Source: Rhodosporidiobolus odoratus (lineage: Eukaryota; Basidiomycota; Microbotryomycetes; Sporidiobolales; Sporidiobolaceae). From it: a DNA stretch of 64,000 nucleotides. This document shows, one piece after another, positions 57,306-64,000 of this stretch (the stretch's first letter is position 1; the number at the start of each line of letters is the position of its first letter). Below the pieces are notes generated by a model. It ran no database searches and was not told where the DNA came from. It saw nothing but the letters and a program-made list of their open reading frames with translations. Position numbers and translations under genes: made by a program. Location of the stretch: NCBI GenBank assembly GCA_034387635.1, contig JAOANU010000018.1, positions 372,001-436,000 of the forward strand. The letters run 5' to 3'.

Positions 57306-59834
57306 TTCGCCTCGGTCGAATCGCCTTGCCCTTGCTTCTCCCGCTCTTTCCCGATTGCATAGATGGCCGAAATTACTTCACGGCACCCCCGCCCGTTTTT
57401 GCGCCATTCCCGCATCAGTGGCGAGTAACGGTCGAGTTCTCGCAGGTTGGCCTGAGCGATCGCGAATGTCTTGACGAGGATCGGGAAGTCGCAAGCCTTC
57501 GAGACGAGGTTCAGCTGCATCATGTCTTGTATGAGGGGGCGTTCCGGTGTCGGCGACGCGGTCTCGAGATCCTCCAGCGGGCGTTTCGATACGATATCGT
57601 GGAGTGGGCGATGTCGACTTGCCGAGGGAAAGTGCAGCGGCACCGTCGCGCGGGCGAACGTCTCGTTGAGCTTGGCTTTTTTCTCTTTCGACCCCTTCTT
57701 CGGCTTCGCTGCCTCAGCCTCGCCCGCAGCCTCGTTGCTGCCGGCTGCGTTTGCCTTCGCCGCCGCCTCGTCCCCCACCTCCACCTCGGCCATGATTTCT
57801 ATCGCATCAGCTGCCTCAACTTCGTTGCCCCCGAGACCCTTTTTCAACTGCTGGTACTTTGCTTTCACCGCGGCGTCCCGCTTCCTGATCGTCTCGAGGC
57901 TTGACGCTGTCGGGTTCTCGGCGCGCTGTTGTTGAGCCGTCATTGCGACAGCCAAAAGCGGAGGAGGTTCGTCGAGGTTGCGAAGGTGGCTCGTGAACGG
58001 CTTGTGGCGGTTTCGACCGATCGCGGCTTGATCCGTGGCAGCGGGATAGTCGGAGGTGGCGGGAAGTGAAGCGGTACGTAGGGAAGAGTCGCGAGACGGA
58101 CAGGGTGATGGCATGCTGAGGTCTGAAGGTAGCGCCGGAACTGGGGAGTTGTCGTCTTTGTCGAGTGACATGCTCGTATCGGTCCCTACTTGTCCGGTGG
58201 CGCTTTCTGGGGAGGTGTTTTTGCGGTGCGAGTGGAGTGCGGCTGCGGGTCGGGGGTGTGGGAGAACGATGCCGTCTGTCGGTACCGGCTGCTGTCCCTC
58301 GGCGCTCCCGCTTCGCTCCTTCTTCTCCCTCTCCAGCCCCTTAGCCTTCTCCCATGTCTCCCAAGTATCAAACGTGTTCGTTTCCAACCCGAGCGACACC
58401 TCGATTCCTGATCAAATCCGCCCCACCTGCCGCTCGCTCAGCTTTCCCCCTTTCCCTGTTCCGACCACCTTCTGTACCTCCTTTAGGAGATCGACGTCCT
58501 CGACCCGGTTATCACCCCACGGCAGGCTACCGAGGGCTCTGCCAACCGTCATGCCGTTCTGCCCCTTTCTCTGTAGATCGGCGATGCCGACGCCGTATAG
58601 TCCGGTTCCGGTGTAGTCGTTTCCGAGGATGCCGCTCAAGGCGAGTTGGGAGACGTCGCCTTCCACGTCGTCCTCTTTGAACTTCCACAGGTCGTCCTTT
58701 TCCGCCTTGCGACGATCGAGTAGAGCTACGGCACGAGCGCGGTCGTCACTCTTGTGACGAGGGACGGCCGAACGGATGATGTGGAACATGCTCGAGCGAC
58801 TGCGAAGCAGCACGGCAATGTCGCTGTCTCCCGATACTGAGACGATGCGGACGGGTTCGAACTTGGCGGCGATGCTGGAGAGAGTTTCGACGTGGGTCGC
58901 GTCGAGGTTGTAGTGCAGCTGGTCTTGCTCGTTTGGGGGGGAGATTTCGCCCGTTGCTGCGAGGATGACGGTGCGGATGAACGGATCGGCTTCGTGTGGG
59001 GCGATGATGCAGCGAAGGGTGCCATTTTCGTCGGCGTTGCGAAGTGAGGGATACTTTGCCATCTGTACCGCAAGACAGCCTCGTCAGAGATCTAGCCTTG
59101 TTTAAAGAACAGGCGACTTGGACGTACCGTTTCCCTGCTCGGTGGCTCGGGAAAGGCCAAGTCCCCGACAAACCATTCCCGCTCCTCGTTGTCCACTTCC
59201 ATCGGGGCTGACTCTGGGTCTCCGGTCTTCTCCTTCTTCCTTAGTCTCGCCATCGCCTTTTTGCTCTTGTTTGCCCGTGGTGGCGGTACGTCCGATCTCA
59301 ATCGTCGTTCCTTCTCTGGTTTCAAAGCCTCTGCTGATAGGTTTTCCGCCCTATAGATCATCCGTCTCTCCTCCTCTCCTGCCTTCTGCGGCGGGCGTTT
59401 GAACGGGTGGTCGTAGACAGGACAAATTTGCGCGGTCGGTTCTTGGTCGTGGATTTCCCCCACCATTACGTCCAGTGCTTTGTAGCACTCGTGGTCCAGG
59501 ATGGCCTGCCCGACGTTCCGAGGGTGTCGACGTGGCTCAATCCTACCGAGAGCCGAGATGTAGACGCGGAAGAGCAGATTTTTGACGTCGAGTACGAGCA
59601 GGACTGGATCCCGTGGGTTGTCAGCGATCTGGTATGCGCCGTCTGCCCATACCTGGAGAGTCACTCACGAGGTTTTGCCCCAGCATCTTCGTTTCCTACA
59701 GCGCCTTGCCTCACTCTCTCCAAGGCTTCTCCCGTATTCATGCATCGCACGACCCGACCATCGTGATTGACGATTGTGCCCCCCTGGGTCTGGGGAAGGT
59801 AGCCGGTATACGCCTCGTGACTCTTGAAGCCCAT
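57302..59834 (-). CDS. XPG/FEN1-type nuclease ORF with in-frame TGA
   Basis: The start at 59834 is MGFKSHEAYTGYLPQTQGG. A GTGAGT intron joins to LLLVLDVKNLLFRVYISALG, an XPG-N-type acidic strand. A charged insert follows, then the XPG-I part: IIAPHEADPFIRTVILAATG (about 58950-59010), IVSVSGDSDIAVLLRS (about 58795-58850) and a helix-3-turn-helix-like LALSGILGNDYTGTGLYGVG (about 58585-58650). Acidic residues expected of the family (D; E/D; D, D; D) are all present. A TGA at 58412-58414 interrupts the frame, which then continues without an early ATG for about 370 codons (Ser/Pro-rich, then Ala/Lys-rich, ending in a helical domain LNLVSKACDFPILVKTFAIA). The final TGA overlaps the next ORF's ATG. 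Confidence 0.6.
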
Positions 59835-60490
59835 CCGGATATCCCCACGCTGTGGCTGTCGAAGAGGAGATGATCGAAGTGGTGAACGATAGGGGGAGAA
59901 AGGAAGGCGGTATATCGACGAGATTGTCAAGCCTGGTGAGCTGGGTGCCGAGATGAGAATCTTGTCGATATCGTTGACTGGCGCTGTCGGCTGTCGTGCC
60001 GTTTAATGTGGGCTTCAGGACTGCACAGGTTTCAGCGGATACGTCAATAAGTGGGGCAGACTGGGCAGCGCTGAAGTGTAACTGCGTACGTTGTAAGCGG
60101 ACGAGCGTGTATACCGGATAGCCTTCGTCTCGTAGCACGCGAAAATCGAGGGAGTGAGGAGTGAGAGGGAGAACTGGATGTCGACGCGTCTGATGTCAAA
60201 GCCCGCATCTTTGGTTTCCTTCTGACTTTTCGTTTACGCACAGCCGAGCAGCACAGGAACCTGTCGTGCAAGATCGACTCTATTAAGCTCCTTCGTGCTA
60301 AGCTACCTACGCCTCGCCCGCTTTCCATTTCAATCTTTCCTTCGTCAAACAATCCTCTGCTCAAGCATTCATTGGCCCTCTGGTCGGTACTTTTCCGTCC
60401 TGTTGTAGATGTGGAGATTATGTGAGTCAGGTGTACCCTCATGCAGGCTGTCGAGAGCGGGAAATAACTGACTCACATGTTCATCATTCT
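59835..60490. other. Upstream region of the nuclease pair
   Basis: 656 bp between the proposed XPG-like start and the end of the next minus-strand frame. A plus-strand frame around 60220-60420 (KIDSIKLLRAKLPTPRPLSI) and an opposing minus-strand frame are both open; neither is convincing. Probably contains the promoter for the ATGA-linked ORFs. Confidence 0.35.
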
Positions 60491-60999
60491 TCAGTACCCG
60501 CGAGACAAGAACCGTCCCCAGGCAAAGACCATCAATACGACGACGGTGACTCCCATCGACAGCCATCCCAGCTTCTTTAAGTTGTCCACGACCTGCTATT
60601 TGATAGCGGCGGTTTCCTGAATGGGTGCGGCAACGTCGATATGAGCCGGCTACGACTACATTTTGGTCGTGGAAGGAGCGCGCACCTTGACCCTTTCGGA
60701 CTCTTTCGTCCCACTCCATTTCTCCAACGTCTGCAGGTTGCGGGCAAGACGACTCGGAGGCTGTCGGACGGTGGCTTCAGGATGAAGTCGAGCCATTTGT
60801 CCATCTTCCTGTAGCTCTGCATCGTGCGAGCTTTGTTGAAGTGGGCCCAGACGCTGCACCTCCTTGAGTTTGTCAGCGCTTGTGAGTGTAACCGACATGG
60901 AATTTCGTCGCAACGTACCGCGCGGTATTTGTATTCGACACGCACACCAGAATTCCCTTGTTCAACATGAACACCCAGTAGACTGAGCCGGTCTTTCAC
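60491..60999 (-). CDS. Possible small C-terminally anchored membrane protein
   Basis: Three pieces join in phase on the minus strand: an exon with VEQGNSGVRVEYKYRA, a GTACGT...CAAG intron, an exon with EVQRLGPLQQSSHDAELQED and RNLQTLEKWSGTKESERVK, a GTGCGC...AGCAG intron, and a last exon VVDNLKKLGWLSMGVTVVVL followed by MVFAWGRFLSRGY and a stop at 60491. The hydrophobic stretch near the end would be a single C-terminal TM helix. The 5' end is not established; no ATG was found in frame at 60999. No family recognised. Confidence 0.3.
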
Positions 61000-61444
61000 C
61001 GTCGTACAGCCAGGGCTCAGCTACTCCTCCTCGACGCAAAGTCGTTCGTGAGGGAAGTAACGTGCCTGTTTTCCTACTCCTACTCCGATCAGACTCTTGA
61101 TGTCTCTGACGTGCGGGTAAATCGCGGTCGACCTGTTGGTGTCAGAGAAGTGGACTAGGCGCTCCGGTAGGTCTGTAGCGTCTTGACCATGAGTTTGATG
61201 TCTGCCTGGCGATAGAATGATTTTCTCACCAGCGTCTGTCTGCCTCGGTCGTGCTGTCAGTGAGGTCGTCCAGAGTGTCAGGCGATGGATTCTGACCTTG
61301 ATCATGTTCGTTTGCTTGAATCGAAGTTGCCAGAGGAGTGAGTTACAAGTGAAAGGAGTTCGCTTCGGAGGTTCAAGTCGGTGCGTTTTTTCTCCTCTTG
61401 TTCCCCTCGTTTCGATCAGATCCCTGACATCCCTGCATCTTCAG
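61000..61444. other. Region upstream of the JmjC exons, unresolved
   Basis: Both strands are partly open. A minus-strand frame (61021-61305, with FSDTNRSTAIYPHVRDIKSL) and plus-strand frames compete. The 5' exons of the JmjC gene should lie here or further left; an intron at about 61380-61444 (GTGCGT, CTGAC, TTCAG) supports that. Confidence 0.35.
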
Positions 61445-62058
61445 CTCAGCGTTCTTTCGCCTCGTTCCCTCCCTACTCTGTCACCCAACCCCCTTCGACC
61501 CCTCACAACTCTGTTGCCGGCATTGTCACTTTTTACGGGTATCGCGCTCAGCAGCCTTGCTGCTTCGAATCGCACAAGGAAGATCTTGGCCTCTCGTCGG
61601 TCAACACGGTCGTCAACGGGTCGGACAAGGTGTGGTTTGTAGCGGCAACAGGAGAGGAGGAGAAGCTTTGGAATGAGATGAAGCGTGCGTCGTTCTCCTT
61701 TCCTTCTGGCTGTCCCGGAGCGCTGATTGACATTCTCTACCGCAGGTATTCTCGTCTTGATCGATCAGGCGCAAGCGTTCCCTGGATTTCCTCAACGGTG
61801 CGTTTGCTGCTCCTCTTCTACTGCATACAGCGCCTACTCTTTTCCCTCCCTTATAGCCTCCGCCACCTTCACCAGGTCCTCGCCCCTTCGCTCTTTGCCG
61901 CCCTCGATGTCCCTTACACGATTGCGCGCCAGCGAGCAGGCGATACCGTCTACGTTAGCGGTACGACTGTTCACGGAGGGATCAACTTGGGGCCAAACGA
62001 AGCGGTGGCCATCAATCTCCCTCCCGAGTCGGGTGGCGTCAGGGACTCGGGTTGTTGA
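61445..62058 (+). CDS. JmjC-domain protein (5' end not resolved)
   Basis: Jumonji C enzymes are Fe(II)/2-oxoglutarate oxygenases, many of them histone lysine demethylases. The exons read HNSVAGIVTFYGYRAQQPCC, FESHKEDLGLSSVNTVVNGS, DKVWFVAATGEEEKLW, then ILVLIDQAQAFPGFPQ, then, after a TTATAG acceptor, RLRHLHQVLAPSLFAALDVP and GDTVYVSGTTVHGGINLGPN. The iron ligands fit: HxE in SHKED and a distal His in TVHGG. The arrangement matches the KDM4-like core. It ends RDSGC with the stop at 62056-62058. The core is compact with no visible PHD or JmjN part; upstream exons are missing from my model. Convergent with the unknown gene at 62455. Confidence 0.7.
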
Positions 62059-62454
62059 TGCGCAGAGTCGGGGGGAATGGGTGTCACTTCTGAGTCGGTG
62101 TTTGACGTTTCGGGGTAGTCCTGTTTTCGCTTCGCCTCTTTCAAGGATCCCGCTTGTCGTTGTAGTCTACAGTCCTTTGCTTGTAGCGTCTCGCTCTGTC
62201 TCTGTTAATGTGCCGGTTACAAACCTCCCAAGCAGTACGACTTTGCTATGTGTGAATGCTACGCCTGCCAGTCACAACCTGTAGCAAACGGGCTCTCTTC
62301 TTTGGCCATTCGTCGAGTAGCATTGCGACGCAGCGCCCGCCACCTTCGCCTTTCGCAGGACCGGACTCCTCATGTCTAGCTGCAGGGCGTTCTCAAGCAT
62401 TTCGTCAGCTCTGACGGGGACAATACCCAGAAAGACACACTCGCCTCTTACCTT
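62059..62454. other. Convergent intergenic region
   Basis: 396 bp between the stop of the JmjC gene and the stop of the right-edge gene. Nothing gene-like. Confidence 0.4.
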
Positions 62455-64000
62455 TCAGCCCTTCGAGGTCCATGTCCTGTTGTCTGCACACACAGCGCCC
62501 TTCTCGTCATCGTCCCCACCCGTCACGTTGTCAGCCGGTGGAAGCGGGCTCAAAACGTCGCATGCCAGTTTTTGTCGCTTCTCCTTCTTCTCCTCCTCCT
62601 CCGGCTTTGGGTTCTGCGGGCGTGTCAAGTTTATCAGTTAGCACCGGTATCGTTCGGGCGTGTGGAAGTGCCCACCTCGTCCCCTCCCGCCATCTCGCGC
62701 CGTTTCCGAGTTCCTGACCCTTGGCCCTTTGAGCTTTCCCTTGTACTGTCTGACGCAGACGGCTTGCTCAAACGGAAACCGAGGCCCTGCCTAGGTACAA
62801 CAGGACCACGGATCAAGGGCGAGGGTGCCGCTGGTAGATGTTGCGAGGCGGGTAGGTTCTGGGAGTGGGACGGGGTTGAGGCGGGGGTCGGGTTCGCCTC
62901 GTGCGCCTGTATTGCCTAGCTCAGTCATTCCTCTCGCACTGGACAAGAGTCTATGAGATGAGCTAGACGCACCTCTGTCGCCTCGTCTAGCATCCGTTGA
63001 AGATCATCTTCTTTGCTCCACACTTGATAGATCTGATCCTCTTGTATCACCAACCGCTCTCTGCCTATCTTCTCCGTTCCCACACTCGTCTCAACCGCGT
63101 CTGTTCGTCTCCCCTCCAGTCTAGTCCTCACTTCTTTGAGTGCCGCTTTCACCGCTTCGATAAACAGTGCGCGTCGTTCAACCGGAACCCGAGCGAAGCC
63201 TCTGAATCGGCACTCGGTACCCCAGTCTTCTGCCTCCAATATACCCGTCATCCTCGACTGCAGTCTCGAGCGAAAGTCGGCGTCGATGACAAACTCGGGC
63301 CGCCTCAGTTCCGCCATTTCGTCTTCCAACCCGATCGAGCTTGACGTGCCTTCGGCTGCGGCGAGAGCGAGTACTTGAGGTGCCGCCTCGCAGCTTCCAG
63401 GTGCAAAGAATGTTGCCGCCTTCGGAGGCGGTCCAGCCGGTTCAATACCAAACACTGCGAGAATGTGCAGGGGAGAAGGTTCGGGGATGACGGCGGCTTG
63501 AACGGGGCTGGGAAGCGGAGCAGACTCTTCGTGAGCTTCTTCGTGTTCTCGCGTAGGCAAGGATGCGATCGGTGGTGATGTAGCGGGCTGTTTGATGACG
63601 AAATCAGCGCCTCGACAGTCCGGAGATGCCTGTTCAGTCAACCAGAGACGCACTTGTCGAGGTCCCTCGATCCTCTCAGCTTGTAGTCTCCACTTCTGAC
63701 CGGGGTCGGCTGGGGCGTCAGCTGAACGTGGGCGCCGCGGCGACGGAGAATCCTCCTTCTCGCTCGTGTCTGTTCCGAAGTAGTATTGTCCCGTCCGCTC
63801 GACTAGCCCTATACAGTCCCCCTCGTTGTTCCACAACGGCACCGGTGCCCCAATGAGGTGGGTCGCCGCCTCCATCGCCACACGCAGGGCCGCCATCTCT
63901 CTCCTTTTCTCAATCTGCCTCTCGATTTCGTCCTCTAGGTCGACTAGCCGCTCGGCCAGCACCGTCGGGTCGTTCCCCGCCTGCCCTCTCCACCGTTCAA
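62455..64000 (-). CDS. Unknown large protein, C-terminal part (runs off right edge)
   Basis: The frame is open from the window edge (RWRGQAGNDPTVLAERLVDL) through a coiled segment (LEDEIERQIEKRREMAALRV), a compact domain with GAPVPLWNNEGDCIGLVERT, GQYYFGTDTSE and KWRLQAERIEGPRQVRLWLT, a low-complexity Pro/Ala part, and a helical domain (PVERRALFIEAVKAALKEVR; IYQVWSKEDDLQRMLDEATE). An intron at about 62910-62972 leads to a Ser/Pro-rich exon (LIRGPVVPRQGLGFRLSKPS), and another to a Lys/Glu-rich tail ending NRTWTSKG at a stop at 62455-62457. I do not recognise it. Its charged, low-complexity style resembles the two nuclease ORFs, so it may belong to the same cassette. Confidence 0.55.

Noticed and set aside
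61021..61305. 94-codon minus-strand ORF
   Set aside because: Competes with another open frame on the same strand and with the likely 5' exons of the JmjC gene; no motif or splice support.
1..64000. CRISPR array, rRNA operon, prokaryotic-type operator or riboswitch
   Set aside because: None seen. No regularly spaced repeats, no rRNA-like sequence, and the genes are intron-containing eukaryotic genes.

Overview
The window is nuclear DNA of a fungus, most likely a basidiomycete yeast of the Rhodotorula/Rhodosporidium type (Microbotryomycetes). The evidence is GC-rich, tightly packed genes; many short introns (about 50-110 nt) with GTGCGT or GTAAGT donors and CTGAC/CTAAC branch sites; a nuclear telomerase gene; and mitochondrial versions of IF-2, uL16 and ornithine carbamoyltransferase. 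The species assignment is inference. Exon borders were read by eye, so gene ends are firmer than internal junctions.

1-25.3 kb is housekeeping sequence: a partial gene at the left edge, SEC61 (+) with two micro-exons, TERT (-), SNU23/ZMAT2 (+), a poorly resolved 2.9 kb stretch, RPS2 (-), ornithine carbamoyltransferase (+), the scavenger decapping enzyme DCS1 (+), a small four-TM protein (-), mitochondrial uL16 (-), the mitochondrial ornithine carrier (+), an intronless TPR protein (-) and a BLI-3-like flavin split-barrel protein (+). Ornithine carbamoyltransferase and the ornithine carrier act in consecutive steps of mitochondrial arginine/ornithine metabolism and lie 4.3 kb apart.

25.3-38.6 kb has no host protein gene and is visibly more AT-rich. 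It holds two near-identical 731 bp repeats in inverted orientation about 10 kb apart, a small TIR element flanked by CTAG, a Ty3/gypsy chromovirus inserted inside that element (7,054 bp, 382 bp LTRs differing at one base, 5 bp target duplication), and an intron-bearing tRNA-Arg(CCG). It is either a nested-transposon zone or a candidate centromere.

38.6-51.8 kb is again host sequence: a small putative mitochondrial protein, a TauD-family dioxygenase, an unknown gene, the TRAPP-II subunit TRS120 (apparently without an ATG start and followed by a 28-C run), and mitochondrial IF-2.

52.7-64 kb is the most unusual part. Two long minus-strand ORFs overlap by ATGA. The upstream one carries an XPG/FEN1-type nuclease domain. 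The downstream one carries a TnpB/Fanzor-like RuvC core (DPG, then TSQ, then HRD) with no visible zinc-finger cysteines, plus a C-terminal PWWP-like region. Next to them are a plus-strand JmjC-domain gene and a large minus-strand gene of unknown function running off the right edge. An in-frame TGA in the XPG ORF and a one-base frame offset in the RuvC ORF point to decay, recoding or sequence error. I propose this block as a candidate undescribed mobile or domesticated nuclease cassette.
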